From Rhodoblastus sp. (GTDB taxonomy: Bacteria; Pseudomonadota; Alphaproteobacteria; Rhizobiales; Beijerinckiaceae), in assembly GCF_019449565.1 (NCBI RefSeq), contig NZ_JAGRPM010000080.1, forward strand, positions 62,001-126,000: DNA of 64,000 bases, given 5' to 3'. The notes under the pieces were generated by a model. It was not told where the DNA came from and did not search any database. It was given only the letters and a program-made list of their open reading frames with translations. Below, in pieces: positions 28,484 through 39,056 of this stretch. The position numbers were made by a program, and so were the translations under genes. Position 1 is the first letter of the stretch, and every line of letters starts with the position of its first letter.

Positions 28484-29482
28484 TCAGCGCCGAGCAACCG
28501 AAACGGGAACATCCGCGCCGGGAATGGTTCCCAGATCGAAGGGCCGCTGCGGCGGAAGCGGCGGATTTTTGGGCAAAGGCGCCGAGGGGCCAGCCGTGTC
28601 GGCAAGGGCAAGGCGCTGCGGCGGCTCGGGCGGCAGCGGCGGCTCGGCGGCGGCCTCGATCGCGCGCTGACGCGGCGGCGCGGAACTGCGCTGCGCATAG
28701 GCTTCGGGCGTCGATTCGAGCGCCATGCGCTGTCCTTCGCGATCCGGCGCGACTGCAGGCGGCAGTTCCCGCTGATCGGCGACGCGCGTCGGCGAATAGG
28801 CGAAATCGCCGAGCTGGGCGGGTTGGCCGTCGACGCGAAGGGTCGCAAGCAATTTGCGGTCGTCGGAGCCCGACAGCGCGGCGCGGCCGACATATTCTAC
28901 CTTGACCTTGGCGGTCCCGATAGACTTGTACTCCAGCGCCTCCGCCGCCTTGGCGGAAAGATCCATGACGCGGCCGCCGTGATAGGGGCCGCGATCATTG
29001 ACGCGGACGATGATCGAGCGCTGGTTGCGCAAATTGGTTACGCGCGCATAGCTCGGCAGCGGCATGGTCGGATGCGCGGCGGAGATGGAGAAACGGTCAT
29101 AGACCTCGCCATTGGCGGTGCGGCGCCCGTGGAAGGCGTCGCCATACCAGGAGGCCAGGCCGACCGCGGAATATTTCCGCTCGCTCGGCACATAGGTCTT
29201 GCCGGCGACGGTATAGGCGTTGCCGACCAGATATTGGCCGCCGCCCTTGGGAACGGCCTCGCCGTCGGCGACGACGCGCTGGCTGGCGCGGCCATAAATG
29301 CTCTCGGGAAAATATTCCTTGCCGTGATGGCGGGCGACCTGCTGCGGGGCCTGCGCGCAGCCCGCCATGGCGACCACGCCGGCGAGAGCAATGACGGAGC
29401 CGGCCTTGGCGGCGATTTCGCGGCGAGCCGCCGCGAGGAGGGCCAGGGAATGTTCGAAGGAGCGGGCGGACGTGCTGGTCAC
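28484..29482 (-). CDS. rlpA: RlpA-family septal ring lytic transglycosylase (lipoprotein)
   Basis: The protein has 332 residues from the preferred GTG at 29482 (AGGA about ten bases upstream). A hydrophobic segment ends in a lipobox, VAMAGC, so the mature protein is a lipoprotein. The double-psi beta-barrel domain is clear: ASWYGDAFHGRRTANGE, SYARVTNLRNQRSIIVRVND and RGPYHGGRVMDLSAKAAEAL, with the catalytic-type residues in place. The C-terminal 120 residues are Pro/Ala-rich and no SPOR domain is visible. RlpA proteins cleave glycan strands lacking stem peptides, which fits a carboxypeptidase gene next door. Confidence 0.9.
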   Translation of the reverse strand: MTSTSARSFEHSLALLAAARREIAAKAGSVIALAGVVAMAGCAQAPQQVARHHGKEYFPESIYGRASQRVVADGEAVPKGGGQYLVGNAYTVAGKTYVPSERKYSAVGLASWYGDAFHGRRTANGEVYDRFSISAAHPTMPLPSYARVTNLRNQRSIIVRVNDRGPYHGGRVMDLSAKAAEALEYKSIGTAKVKVEYVGRAALSGSDDRKLLATLRVDGQPAQLGDFAYSPTRVADQRELPPAVAPDREGQRMALESTPEAYAQRSSAPPRQRAIEAAAEPPLPPEPPQRLALADTAGPSAPLPKNPPLPPQRPFDLGTIPGADVPVSVARR

Positions 29483-29793
29483 GGGCCAATAATCCTGTTT
29501 TCGGCGGGGCCGGCTATGCCCTCTCGGGCGATGCGGCGAGCGCGCGTCGAAGCGGAAGTTGTTTTGGCGAAAGAAAACATCATTCGCCACATTGCGCCGG
29601 GAAAATTGCCAAAAGGTTGAGTCAAATAGTTAACCCTTCGCTAGCCGTGACGGCGCGCATGCGCCCCGCACTTGCCGTGAAGCGACCGCCTGAACGGATC
29701 ATATCACGGAAATGTGAACGCCTGTTCAGATTGGCTCCGACATTTTGGCGGAAATGGGGCAGCGTAGCGGAAGGCGATCCAACCGCCCTGGAC
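29483..29793. other. Intergenic region between holC and rlpA
   Basis: These 311 bases contain no gene I can support. A short palindrome (TGAAC, four bases, GTTCA) occurs at 29715-29728. Probably carries the rlpA promoter. Confidence 0.5.
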
Positions 29794-30249
29794 TCAGGCC
29801 TGCTTGCGCCAGCCGCCCTCCTCCGTCTCCTGCCAATAGGAGAGCGTGGCGCCGCCGTCGCGCAGGATCTTCCATTGCGCGCGGGCGGCGGCGAGGGCTT
29901 CGTCGTCCCGCCCATCGAACAGCAAGATCAGGCGCTGGTAATCGGCGTTCAGAAAAGGCGCGGCCTCGGCGCCCTCGATCAGGAAGCGGATCTGAGCGCC
30001 ATTGGGGTTATCCTGGCCACAGCTGAGCCAGACGGACTGCAATTCGGGGTCGCCATCGGCCTGCGCGCCATGCGGAAGGAAGGATTCCTCGTCATAGGTC
30101 CAGAGCAGATCGTCGATCGCGGCGAGAAATTCAGGACTCCGGCCCTGGACAACCGCCCGCCAGCCGCGCTTCAGCGCAAGCTCGACAAGGACCGGCAGGG
30201 CCTGATCGAGCGTGCGCTTTTGCAATTGGTAAAACCAGAATTCGGCCAT
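29794..30249 (-). CDS. holC: DNA polymerase III chi subunit
   Basis: At 151 residues it matches HolC in length. The start MAEFWFYQL and the central WRAVVQGRSPEFLAAIDDLLWTY segment are typical, as is the C-terminal YQRLILLFDG. Chi links the clamp loader to single-strand-binding protein. Its ATG shares one base with the pepA stop (TGATG), so the pair is translationally coupled, the same pepA-holC order as in E. coli. Confidence 0.92.
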   Translation of the reverse strand: MAEFWFYQLQKRTLDQALPVLVELALKRGWRAVVQGRSPEFLAAIDDLLWTYDEESFLPHGAQADGDPELQSVWLSCGQDNPNGAQIRFLIEGAEAAPFLNADYQRLILLFDGRDDEALAAARAQWKILRDGGATLSYWQETEEGGWRKQA

Positions 30250-31772
30250 CAGCCTTCGTAATAGTCCTTCACCAGACGGTCGAGCAGACGGACGCCCCAG
30301 CCCGAGCCCCAGCTCTGGTTGAGATCGCCGGCCGGCGACGACATGGCGGTTCCCGCGATATCGAGATGGGCCCAGGGCGTGTCATTGACGAAACGCTGAA
30401 GGAATTGCGCCGCCGAGATCGAGCCGGCGTGACGCCCGCCCGTATTCTTGATGTCGGCGAATTTCGATTCGATCATTTTTTCATAGGCCGGCCCCATCGG
30501 CATGCGCCAGACCTTTTCGCCGGTCTGCGTTCCGGCTTCGGTCAGGCGCTGGGCGAGTTCGTCATTATTGCTGAACAGGCCGGCATATTCCTGGCCCAGC
30601 GCGACGAGAATGGCGCCGGTGAGCGTGGCGAGATCGACGATGAAAGCCGGCTTGAAGGCGCTCTGGACATGCCAAAGCACGTCGGCGAGGACCAGCCGCC
30701 CTTCCGCGTCGGTATTGATGATTTCTATGGTCGTGCCGGACATGGCCGCGACAATGTCGCCGGGGCGCTGCGCGGCTCCGTCGGGCATATTCTCGACGAG
30801 GCCGATGGCGCCGATCGCATTGACCGCCGCCTTGCGCGAGGCGAGCGCGTACAACAGGCCGGTGACGCAGGCGGCGCCGCCCATGTCGCCCTTCATGTCC
30901 TCCATGCCAGCGCCGGGCTTCAGCGAAACGCCGCCCGAATCGAAGCAGACGCCCTTGCCGACGAAGGCCACGGGCTGGGCGTCCTTCGCCCCGCCATTCC
31001 AGCGCATGATGACGACGCGGCTCGGTCGCTTGGAGCCCTGCCCCACGCCGAGCAAGGCGCGCATGCCAAGCGCCTCCAGCGCCGGAACGTCAAGGATTTC
31101 AACTTCAACGCCAAGCTTTTCCAGCTCCTTCGCCTTGTCGGCGAAGCTTTCGGGATAAAGCAGGTTCGGCGGCAGGTTGACGAGCGTCCGGGCAAGATCG
31201 ACGCCGTCGGCCAGACCCGAGACTTTGGCGATGGCGTCGGCGATCGGGGCCGCTTCCGCGCCGGCGATGCGGAAATCGACCGGGCCGCCGTTTTCCGGCT
31301 CGTCTTTGACAGCCTTTTTGGTCTTGAACTGGTCGAATTTATAGGAGCGCAGTCGCAGGCCGAGCGCGAAATCGCTCGCCGCAGTTGCGAAATCTTCCGG
31401 CGGCGTGGCGAAATCGAACAGGATGCGGGCGTTCTTCGCCTTGCCGAGCTTGGCCGCGACCAGGCCGCCGAGACGCAGATAATCGGTCTTGCCGCCCTCC
31501 TTGTCCGGCGCCGTTCCCAGCACCAGCAGCCTTTGCGCTTCAAGGCCGGCGGGCGCGAGAAGATCGAGCGCCGAGCCGATCTTGCCCTTGAAGGACGAAA
31601 TTTCGGCGGCGCGAGGAATCACGCCCGCGGCCACGCCCAAGGCGGCGGAGGTCGCCGCGCCAAGGCCGAGCGCCCCATCGGCGAAAGCCACGAGAACATA
31701 GCCGGCGGACGCGGGCGCGGGGGCCAGGGCCTCGGCGATCGTCAGGGCGCCGAGGGTAACGGAGTCGGACAT
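30249..31772 (-). CDS. pepA: Leucyl aminopeptidase (M17 family)
   Basis: The enzyme (507 residues) has an N-terminal macro-like domain and a C-terminal M17 catalytic domain. Motifs: [17 protein letters not shown] (metal-binding Lys and Asp), [11 protein letters not shown] (Asp), and [12 protein letters not shown] (Asp, Glu and the catalytic Arg). It releases N-terminal residues from peptides in the cytoplasm using two metal ions. ATG at 31772 has AGAGG five bases upstream. It is translationally coupled to holC. Confidence 0.95.
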   Translation of the reverse strand: MSDSVTLGALTIAEALAPAPASAGYVLVAFADGALGLGAATSAALGVAAGVIPRAAEISSFKGKIGSALDLLAPAGLEAQRLLVLGTAPDKEGGKTDYLRLGGLVAAKLGKAKNARILFDFATPPEDFATAASDFALGLRLRSYKFDQFKTKKAVKDEPENGGPVDFRIAGAEAAPIADAIAKVSGLADGVDLARTLVNLPPNLLYPESFADKAKELEKLGVEVEILDVPALEALGMRALLGVGQGSKRPSRVVIMRWNGGAKDAQPVAFVGKGVCFDSGGVSLKPGAGMEDMKGDMGGAACVTGLLYALASRKAAVNAIGAIGLVENMPDGAAQRPGDIVAAMSGTTIEIINTDAEGRLVLADVLWHVQSAFKPAFIVDLATLTGAILVALGQEYAGLFSNNDELAQRLTEAGTQTGEKVWRMPMGPAYEKMIESKFADIKNTGGRHAGSISAAQFLQRFVNDTPWAHLDIAGTAMSSPAGDLNQSWGSGWGVRLLDRLVKDYYEG

Positions 31773-32119
31773 TGGTACCTCTTGCAAAAATTCTGGATTC
31801 GTCTCGCCGGATGCTTGTGAGAGACGTCCTGGCGGCGCCTCGCGTAAGGCCGGAGCGGACGGGAGTCGTCCCACTATGCGACGCCCCGGCGAAGGGGGTC
31901 AATGCGCGCTGTTTTCAAAATGTCACGGCGGGACACAAAGATCGTCCTGCCCGGCCGCAAACGGGGCGCGGACGCGGCCGTGGCCACGGAAACGCCATTG
32001 TGCCCGGAATAATGCTCCCTCGTCGCGCCGGCTGATTTGGTCGAGGGATTTTCTGACGCCGCTTTGCGGTGCAGCACGATTTGATTTATGCAAGGCGCGC
32101 GAAGGGAAATGAAGCCGGA
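31773..32119. other. Divergent intergenic region between pepA and lptF
   Basis: There is no supportable gene in these 347 bases; the open frames here are shadows. It must contain the promoters for pepA-holC to the left and the lptF operon to the right. I see no clear consensus boxes or hairpins. Confidence 0.5.
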
Positions 32120-33247
32120 ATGTTGCTGGTCGAACGCTATATTCTCAGAATCGCCGGCTCGGCTTTCCTGGTCGGACTCGGTGTTCTGACGGCAGTCATC
32201 TGGCTGACGCAGGCTATGCGCGATTTCGACCTGATGACCACCAAGGGCCAGTCGCTGATCGTGTTCTTTCACGTCACGGGCTTGATCATACCTTCGCTGG
32301 TGATGGTGATCTCGCCGATCGCTCTGTTCATCGCGACGCTCTTCACTCTCAACCGGCTCAATGGCGACAGCGAGCTGGTCGTGACGGCCTCGGCGGGCTT
32401 CTCGCCCTTCCAGCTGTTTCGCCCCTTCGCCGTGCTGATCATGGCGGTCTCGCTTTTTTCGGGGCTGATGTCGCTCTGGGCGATGCCCGCGAGCTTCCGC
32501 GCCCTGCGCGACGCGATTACCGAAGTTCAATCCGATTTTCTGACCCGAATCGTGCGACCCGGAACTTTCAACAATTTGGAGCCGGGGCTCTATTTCCATT
32601 ATCGGGAGCGCGGACCCGGCGGCGCCCTGCTGGGCATTTTCATGCTCGACCGGCGCGAGGAAGGGCAAAACAATGTCTATCTCGCCGAAACCGGAATCGC
32701 CTCCAAGGTTGAAGACCAGAATTATCTTGTCCTGGAGACCGGGACGATCCAGCGCCAGGACAAGGGTGCGGAAACGCCGGCCATGATCGTGTTCGATTCC
32801 TATGCGCTCGACCTGAGCCATTTCGGCCCGCGCGCGACGGGCGCGCCCCTGCGCCCGCGCGAGCGCGCAACCCTGGATCTGCTCAGGTACGATCTGTCGG
32901 ATGCTTATGTGAAAGAAAACGAAGGCCGCTTCCGCGCCGAACTCCACGAACGCTTCATCGCGCCTCTTTACGCCGTCGCGATGGGGATGATCGCCTTCGC
33001 CGCTTTGGGCGCGCCGAGGACCACACGCCAGAATCGAGGCCTTGCGATCGCGGCTGCGGTCGGCGCCACGCTTTTATTGCGCGTCGGCGGATTCGGCGCC
33101 TCGGCGATGATGGCGCGCGGCGCGATGGGGGTTGTGGCCGCCTACGCCCTGCCGCTGCTCGCCAGCGCGCTCGCGGCGCTTTATGCGTTCCGGTTCGCTC
33201 TGGATCGTCCCTTCAGGCGCGTGCGCGCCGTTTTTGCGGCGGCCTGA
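32120..33247 (+). CDS. lptF: LPS export ABC transporter permease LptF
   Basis: A 375-residue inner-membrane protein of the LptF/LptG family: helices near residues 10-35, 50-80 and 95-120, a periplasmic beta-jellyroll of about 150 residues, then three more helices near the C-terminus. The start MLLVERYILRI is typical. With LptG and LptB it extracts LPS from the inner membrane and passes it to the Lpt bridge. The ribosome-binding site is weak. The next gene starts directly after its stop codon. The gene for the LptB ATPase is not in the window. Confidence 0.94.
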   Translation: MLLVERYILRIAGSAFLVGLGVLTAVIWLTQAMRDFDLMTTKGQSLIVFFHVTGLIIPSLVMVISPIALFIATLFTLNRLNGDSELVVTASAGFSPFQLFRPFAVLIMAVSLFSGLMSLWAMPASFRALRDAITEVQSDFLTRIVRPGTFNNLEPGLYFHYRERGPGGALLGIFMLDRREEGQNNVYLAETGIASKVEDQNYLVLETGTIQRQDKGAETPAMIVFDSYALDLSHFGPRATGAPLRPRERATLDLLRYDLSDAYVKENEGRFRAELHERFIAPLYAVAMGMIAFAALGAPRTTRQNRGLAIAAAVGATLLLRVGGFGASAMMARGAMGVVAAYALPLLASALAALYAFRFALDRPFRRVRAVFAAA

Positions 33248-34330
33248 ATGATCGGACCAACTCTCGGCCTTTATCTGGGGTCACGCTTCGTCAAGAGCGT
33301 CGCTGTGGTCTTCTTCACGATTTTCGGCCTGATTTATATGGTCGATTTCGTCGAAATGCTGCGCCGGACCAGCGACAACCCCAAGGCGGGCGCGGCGCTC
33401 GTCGCGTGGCTTTCCCTGCTGCATACGCCGGCTGTTTCGGAACAGATCCTGCCTTTCGCGGTTCTGTTCGGCGCCATGGCCTCGTTCATAACCCTCACCC
33501 GAAAGCTTGAGTTGGTGGTGGCGCGCGCGGCTGGCGTCTCGGTCTGGCAATTCCTGACGCCGCCGGTGGTGGCGGCCCTGCTCATCGGCCTGTTCGCCGT
33601 CGGCGTCTATAACCCGCTGTCCGCGGTGATGAAGCAGAAGGCCGACGAGATCGAGACGGGAATTTTCAAGAATAAATATCTCGCCAACATCACCGCCATG
33701 TGGATTCGCCAGAGAAGCGTCGACGGCCAGTCGATTCTTCGTGCGGAGACATCGTCCAATTCCGGCCTGCGCCTGGCCGGCGTCTCCGCATTTGTCTTTG
33801 ATTCCAATGGAAAATTTTTGGAACGGGTCGACGCCGACAGCGCCGCGATGGGCGAAAGGGAATGGACGCTTAACAATGTCATCATTACCGCGCCGGGCGT
33901 TGAGCCGCGGAGAGCGGATGTTTACCATCTTGCGACTAATCTGCTCCCCAGTCAGGTGATGCAGAGTTTCGTATCGCCCGAATCGGTGCCCTTCTGGTCG
34001 CTCCCCCACGTGGTGGACGACACGGAGGACGCCGGTCTCGATGCAATGGGGTATCGTTTGCGTTTCCAGTCCCTTCTCGCCTTGCCGGCAATGCTTGTCG
34101 CCATGGTGTTGATCGCCGCGTCCTTTTCGCTCAAGCTCTCGCGCATGGGCGGCGTCGGCGTTCTTGTTTTGGGTGGCGTCGGCGCGGGCTTCGTGCTTTA
34201 TGTCGCTACGAAACTCGTTTCCGATCTTGGCGGAGCCGGGGTGCTCAGCACGCCCGTCGCCGCATGGTCGCCTGCGGTCGTGGCGAATATGTTGGGCGCG
34301 TTGACACTCCTGAATCGAGAGGACGGCTGA
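33248..34330 (+). CDS. lptG: LPS export ABC transporter permease LptG
   Basis: The second permease of the pair has 360 residues and the same three-helix, jellyroll, three-helix layout. Family features include the start TLGLYLGSRFVKSV and the VDFVEMLRR segment after the first helix. Its ATG follows the lptF stop with no gap, and its own stop shares one base with the lptD start, so the three are tightly coupled. Confidence 0.94.
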   Translation: MIGPTLGLYLGSRFVKSVAVVFFTIFGLIYMVDFVEMLRRTSDNPKAGAALVAWLSLLHTPAVSEQILPFAVLFGAMASFITLTRKLELVVARAAGVSVWQFLTPPVVAALLIGLFAVGVYNPLSAVMKQKADEIETGIFKNKYLANITAMWIRQRSVDGQSILRAETSSNSGLRLAGVSAFVFDSNGKFLERVDADSAAMGEREWTLNNVIITAPGVEPRRADVYHLATNLLPSQVMQSFVSPESVPFWSLPHVVDDTEDAGLDAMGYRLRFQSLLALPAMLVAMVLIAASFSLKLSRMGGVGVLVLGGVGAGFVLYVATKLVSDLGGAGVLSTPVAAWSPAVVANMLGALTLLNREDG

Positions 34331-36924
34331 TGGCGATGCGCTTCCTCCGCCGCCTGAGCCGTCGCATTTTTTGCCGCAGCAGCGCCCTGCCCGCCGCCCG
34401 TCCGCGCCATTTCGCCGCCGTCGCGATGGGCCTGGCCGCTGGCCTCGCCCTGCTCGCCTGCCTCGGCGAAGCGCGCGCGCAGACCCTCAATGACCGTTTC
34501 GCCGGCGCGACCGGCAAGAAAGGCCCGATGGTCGTTGAGGCCAATAGCGTGGTCTATAATGATCAGGCCCATTCGGTCACGGCGGAGGGCGACGCCCAGA
34601 TTTATTATCAGGGCAAGGTGCTGGAAGCCGACCGGGTCACCTATTTCAAGGACACCGGACGCGTCCTGGCCGAGGGCTCGGTCAAGCTCACCGAGCCGGA
34701 GGGCGCGGTCACCCATGCCGACAAAATGGAGCTGACCGGCGACTTCAAGCAGGGCTTCGTCGATTCCGTCCGCGCCGACACCAAGGAGCGCACTCATATC
34801 AGCGCGTCGCGTTCCGAAAAGATCGACAGCGATACGACGGTCTTCCACAAGGGCACCTATACTGCCTGCCCGAGCTGCGCCGAACATCCCGAGCGCGCGC
34901 CGATCTGGCGTCTGCGCGCGCAGAAGGTCATCCACAAGAACAACGAGCAGATGCTCTATTACGAAGGCGCGACCTTCGAGCTTTACGGTCTGCCGATCGC
35001 CTATTTCCCTTTCCTGTCGATGGCTGACCCGAGCGTGACGCGCCAGTCCGGCTTCCTCCCGCCGAGAGTTTTCTACAAGTCGACCCTCGGCATGGGCGCC
35101 GGCACGCCCTATTTCTGGGTGCTCTCGCCGAATATGGACGTGACGCTGACGCCGGCCTATCTGTCGCGCCAGGGCTTCCTCGGCGAAATCGAATTCCGTC
35201 ATCGGCTGGAAAACGGCTATTATTACATTCAGGCGAGCGGAATTCATCAGCAGGACGATTCCGCCTTCGCCGCCCAGCCGTGGGGTTCGGGCAACCAGAC
35301 CAATCGTGGCGAAATCACCTCGCAGGGCGCGATTTGGCTGAGCCAGAACTGGAAGTTTGGCTGGGACGTGGCGCGCGTTTCGGACAAGTGGTTCCTGAAC
35401 GATTACGGCTTGCCCAATCCAGTGCTGAACGGCAATTTCTTCCGTGAAACCTCATCGACTGTCTATCTGAACGGCCAGGGCGACCGCGGCTATTTCGACC
35501 TGCGCGGCATTTCCTTCCAGGGCATGGCGAATTTCGACTACCAGCCCCAACTCGCCGCCGTCTGGCCAATCCTGGACTATAACAAGGCCATCGACATCGC
35601 CCCAGAAAAGACCTTTGGGATCGGCGGCCAGATCACGATCGACGCGAACTTCACCAGTTCCTCGGCGTCCTTGGCGTCTTATCAGCAGGTCGGCGCCATC
35701 TCGCTCGACGATCAATATGGCCTGCATCCGGTCTGCGTGAATCCGTTGACCGGCAAGTCGGATTACACCCCGGGGTCGTGCCTCGTGCGCGGCATCGGCG
35801 GCAGCTACACCAGCGGCACGATCCAGCTGTCGTGGCAGCGTAAATATATCGATCCGCTGGGCGAGGTGATCACGCCTTTCGCTTTCATGCGCGCCAATGG
35901 CAATTATCTGAGCTACGATACCTCCGGTTCGGCGACCTTCGGCACGGACACCATCGCCAATTCCTATCAGAGCAATTTCTTCACCCACAACAACCAGCTC
36001 ATGGGATCCGTCACGCCGGGCGTCGGCGTCGACTGGCGCTATCCCATTCTGGCGCGCACGCCAATCGGCGCGCTGGTCATAGAACCCATCGGTCAGATCA
36101 TCGCCCGTCCAAACACCCAGATTTCGAACACAATCGTCAATATGGACGCCCAGAGTCTGGTGTTCGACGATTCGAACCTGTTCGAATGGAACAAATATTC
36201 CGGTTACGACCGTTTCGAGACCGGCGTTCGGGCCAATTACGGCGCTCAGTTCACGCTCGACATGAACAAGAACGGCTATCTGAACGCCATGTTCGGCCAG
36301 TCGGCGCAGCTCGCGGGAACGAATTCCTACGCCACGCCCGACGCCGCCAATATCGGCCTCGAATCAGGCCTCAATACACGCATGTCGGACTATGTCGGGC
36401 GCGTGACCTATACGCCGAACACCAACTATACTTTCGTCGCGAAGGCGCGTTTCAACGAGGCCAACTGGTCGCTCGATCGTCTCGACGTCGGAGGCCACGC
36501 TCATTACGGCCCGCTGGATCTCAGTGCGCAATTCGCCAATTACACGCAGCAGCCACAGATTGGCTATATCTACCGGCGCGAAGGTTTGCAGCTCGCGACG
36601 CGTTATGACGTGCTGGAGCATTATTTCGTCTCTGGCAGCATCAATTTCGATCTGAGCCGCCATTATTATTATCCGGCCTACCTACCCACGCAGCAGCCGA
36701 TCTACTCGATCGCGACCTGGGGCCTTGGCATGGGCTATAATGACGACTGCACAAAATTGATGATCAATTACATCAATCAAATCTCGGATAATTACGGCAA
36801 TCCGCCCGTCTACACCCGCAACCAGACTGTGCTACTCACCCTCGATTTGCGCACGCTCGGCGACATCAAGGCGCCGATCTCCCTGTCGCCGTCGCAAATT
36901 CAGGACGGCCAGCGCTACAACTGA
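34330..36924 (+). CDS. lptD: LPS-assembly outer-membrane protein LptD
   Basis: Across 864 residues an N-terminal signal sequence ends near LGEARAQ, then an LptA-like beta-taco domain (VEANSVVYNDQAHSVTAEGDA, about 55-170) is followed by a large beta-barrel. Cysteine pairs in CPSC near residue 180 and others near 475, 490 and 800 could form the disulfides that LptD needs. It inserts LPS into the outer leaflet together with LptE. ATG at 34330 overlaps the lptG stop (TGATG) and has GAGG seven bases upstream. The context (permeases upstream, SurA-like chaperone downstream) fits. Confidence 0.95.
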   Translation: MAMRFLRRLSRRIFCRSSALPAARPRHFAAVAMGLAAGLALLACLGEARAQTLNDRFAGATGKKGPMVVEANSVVYNDQAHSVTAEGDAQIYYQGKVLEADRVTYFKDTGRVLAEGSVKLTEPEGAVTHADKMELTGDFKQGFVDSVRADTKERTHISASRSEKIDSDTTVFHKGTYTACPSCAEHPERAPIWRLRAQKVIHKNNEQMLYYEGATFELYGLPIAYFPFLSMADPSVTRQSGFLPPRVFYKSTLGMGAGTPYFWVLSPNMDVTLTPAYLSRQGFLGEIEFRHRLENGYYYIQASGIHQQDDSAFAAQPWGSGNQTNRGEITSQGAIWLSQNWKFGWDVARVSDKWFLNDYGLPNPVLNGNFFRETSSTVYLNGQGDRGYFDLRGISFQGMANFDYQPQLAAVWPILDYNKAIDIAPEKTFGIGGQITIDANFTSSSASLASYQQVGAISLDDQYGLHPVCVNPLTGKSDYTPGSCLVRGIGGSYTSGTIQLSWQRKYIDPLGEVITPFAFMRANGNYLSYDTSGSATFGTDTIANSYQSNFFTHNNQLMGSVTPGVGVDWRYPILARTPIGALVIEPIGQIIARPNTQISNTIVNMDAQSLVFDDSNLFEWNKYSGYDRFETGVRANYGAQFTLDMNKNGYLNAMFGQSAQLAGTNSYATPDAANIGLESGLNTRMSDYVGRVTYTPNTNYTFVAKARFNEANWSLDRLDVGGHAHYGPLDLSAQFANYTQQPQIGYIYRREGLQLATRYDVLEHYFVSGSINFDLSRHYYYPAYLPTQQPIYSIATWGLGMGYNDDCTKLMINYINQISDNYGNPPVYTRNQTVLLTLDLRTLGDIKAPISLSPSQIQDGQRYN

Positions 36925-37119
36925 TTTTGCCAAATTGCCGCGCGCCTCGTCCCGATCTGGCGAAGCGCGCGGAAAAACTGTATGGCTCAGCTTCCTCGCA
37001 TCGAATTGCTGCCGCAATTTTCGGAAATGGGAGGAGGCGCAATTCTCGTGGCGCGCGCGGTAGCCTTGTTGGGCTCTGCGCGAGGCGTCGACGCAAACTG
37101 GCTGAAACGGATCGCAGGA

Positions 37120-38052
37120 ATGAAAAAAAGGGATAACCGGTTCTGGGCCGAAAATTGGCGCGCATTCGCTTTGGCCTTGCTGGCCATTTTGGCGATCTGT
37201 CCGGCGCAGGCCGTCCGCGCCCAGACGATCGTCGCCAGCGTCAACGGCGATCCCATCACCTCGCTTGACATCTCCGAGCGCGAAAAGCTGCTCCGCGCGA
37301 TCGGCCAGCCGTCGTCACCCTCTGCCGCACTCGAAAGCCTCATCGAATCCCGTGTCAAGGCGAGCGAGATCAACAAATATGGCATCAAGGTCTCGCCGAA
37401 CGAATTCGGGCCGACTCTCAATTATTACGCCGAAAAGGGCCATATGACGGTCGCCGCCCTGTCGCAGCGGGTTTCGGCGGCCCATATCGACCCGAAACAT
37501 GTCGAGAATTTTTTCGCGATTCAGCAGGCGTTCACCCTTTACGCCCGGGCGCGCAATCGCGCCGTTGAGGTCAGCCAGCAGGACGTCGACGCCGAGGTCG
37601 GGCGCGATAAAAAACTCGCCAATGAGCAGTCCTTCACACTGCGCCAGGTGGTTCTGATCCTGTCGACGACAGCAAGCGAGGCTGCTTTGCAGGACGCCGC
37701 AAAGAAGATGGAAGGCCTGCGCGCCCGCTTCACGAGTTGCGATACGGGCGTGAAAGCCGCGACGGAAAGCGGTCAGTTCGTCGTCCGCGAGCCCATCACG
37801 CGAAGCTCATCTCAGCTTGGCGAGCAATTGGTCGCCCTTCTCGACAAGACGCCTGTCGGCCACCTGACCCCTCCAAGCCGCGATTCGACAGGTCTGGTTG
37901 CGATCGCCATCTGCGCGCGCAAGGCGGCTGGCGCCGACGCCGCGAAAGAAGTCGCCCAGCAAAAGCTGTTGCAGCGCATCGTCGAGGGTCAAGCGCAAAA
38001 GATCTATGAAGAGTTGCGCTCCCATGCGGTGATCGTCAAGAAAGGGCAATGA
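37120..38052 (+). CDS. SurA-like periplasmic chaperone
   Basis: The protein (310 residues) has a signal peptide (FALALLAILAICPAQAVRAQ) and a SurA N-terminal-type domain: IVASVNGDPITSLDISEREKLL, then LIESRVKASEINKYGIKVS. The C-terminal half resembles a degenerate parvulin domain; I cannot place the usual isomerase motif. SurA helps fold outer-membrane proteins such as LptD, encoded just before it. The frame is open from 36982, but only ATG at 37120 is followed directly by a signal peptide. Its end overlaps pdxA by four bases (ATGA). Confidence 0.85.
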   Translation: MKKRDNRFWAENWRAFALALLAILAICPAQAVRAQTIVASVNGDPITSLDISEREKLLRAIGQPSSPSAALESLIESRVKASEINKYGIKVSPNEFGPTLNYYAEKGHMTVAALSQRVSAAHIDPKHVENFFAIQQAFTLYARARNRAVEVSQQDVDAEVGRDKKLANEQSFTLRQVVLILSTTASEAALQDAAKKMEGLRARFTSCDTGVKAATESGQFVVREPITRSSSQLGEQLVALLDKTPVGHLTPPSRDSTGLVAIAICARKAAGADAAKEVAQQKLLQRIVEGQAQKIYEELRSHAVIVKKGQ

Positions 38053-39056
38053 GCGCGCTTCCGCCGCTTTGCCTGACCCAGGGCGACCCTTCCGGAATCG
38101 GGCCGGACATCACTTTGGCGCTCTATCGCCAAAGGCGGGAAAGCGGCGAGCCCTTCTTCGTTCTCGCGGATCCGGACTTGCTTCGCCGCCGCGCGGAACT
38201 GCTTGGGTTGGCGATTGAAATCGCCGAAGCGACGCCCGAGCAGGCTCATTCGGTTTTTACCTCGGCGCTGCCGGTCGCGCCGCTCAAGGCTCCGGTCAAG
38301 GGCTCGCCGGGCCAGCCCGACCCGTCCGACGCGCCTGCCGTCATCGAGGCGATCTCGCGCGCGGTCGCTTTGGTCCGCGACGGCCGCGCCAGCGCCATCG
38401 TCACCAATCCCATCGCCAAATCTGTGCTGTATCGCGCAGGCTTCGCGCATCCTGGCCACACCGAATATCTCGGCGAACTGGCGCGTGAGCATTGGGGCGT
38501 CCCCTGCCGCCCGGTCATGATGCTGTGGTCGCGCGATCTCGTGGTCGTTCCGGCCACCATTCATGTCCCGCTGGCGCGCGTTCCCAACCTGCTCAAGACG
38601 GAGGAGCTCGTCGAGATCGGCGCGATCGTGATCGAAGCCTGCAAGCGCGATTTCGGCATTGCGCGGCCCCGGCTGGTTTTTGCCGGCCTCAATCCGCACG
38701 CCGGCGAGGATGGCGCCATTGGCCGCGAAGACATTGAAATCATCGCGCCCGCCGTTGCGCGCCTCGCGGCGCAGGGCCACGACGTTCGCGGACCGCTGCC
38801 CGCCGATACGATGTTTCACGCCGCCGCGCGCGCCACCTATGACGTCGCCATCTGCGCCTATCACGATCAGGCGCTCATCCCTCTGAAAACGCTAGCCTTC
38901 GACAGCGGCGTCAACGTGACCCTGGGCCTGCCCTTCATCCGCACCTCGCCCGATCACGGCACAGCCTTCGATATCGCGGGGACCGGCGCGGCGCGGCCGA
39001 CCAGCCTCGCGGAGGCGGTGGCGCTTGCGGGCCGCATGGCGCGGGCGCGCGCATGA
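38049..39056 (+). CDS. pdxA: 4-hydroxythreonine-4-phosphate dehydrogenase
   Basis: PdxA (335 residues) oxidises 4-phosphohydroxy-L-threonine in pyridoxal phosphate synthesis. Motifs: [13 protein letters not shown] at the N-terminus, [11 protein letters not shown], the zinc-ligand histidines in [16 protein letters not shown] and [10 protein letters not shown]. It is coupled by ATGA overlaps to the SurA-like gene upstream and rsmA downstream, the classical surA-pdxA-rsmA order. Confidence 0.97.
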   Translation: MSALPPLCLTQGDPSGIGPDITLALYRQRRESGEPFFVLADPDLLRRRAELLGLAIEIAEATPEQAHSVFTSALPVAPLKAPVKGSPGQPDPSDAPAVIEAISRAVALVRDGRASAIVTNPIAKSVLYRAGFAHPGHTEYLGELAREHWGVPCRPVMMLWSRDLVVVPATIHVPLARVPNLLKTEELVEIGAIVIEACKRDFGIARPRLVFAGLNPHAGEDGAIGREDIEIIAPAVARLAAQGHDVRGPLPADTMFHAAARATYDVAICAYHDQALIPLKTLAFDSGVNVTLGLPFIRTSPDHGTAFDIAGTGAARPTSLAEAVALAGRMARARA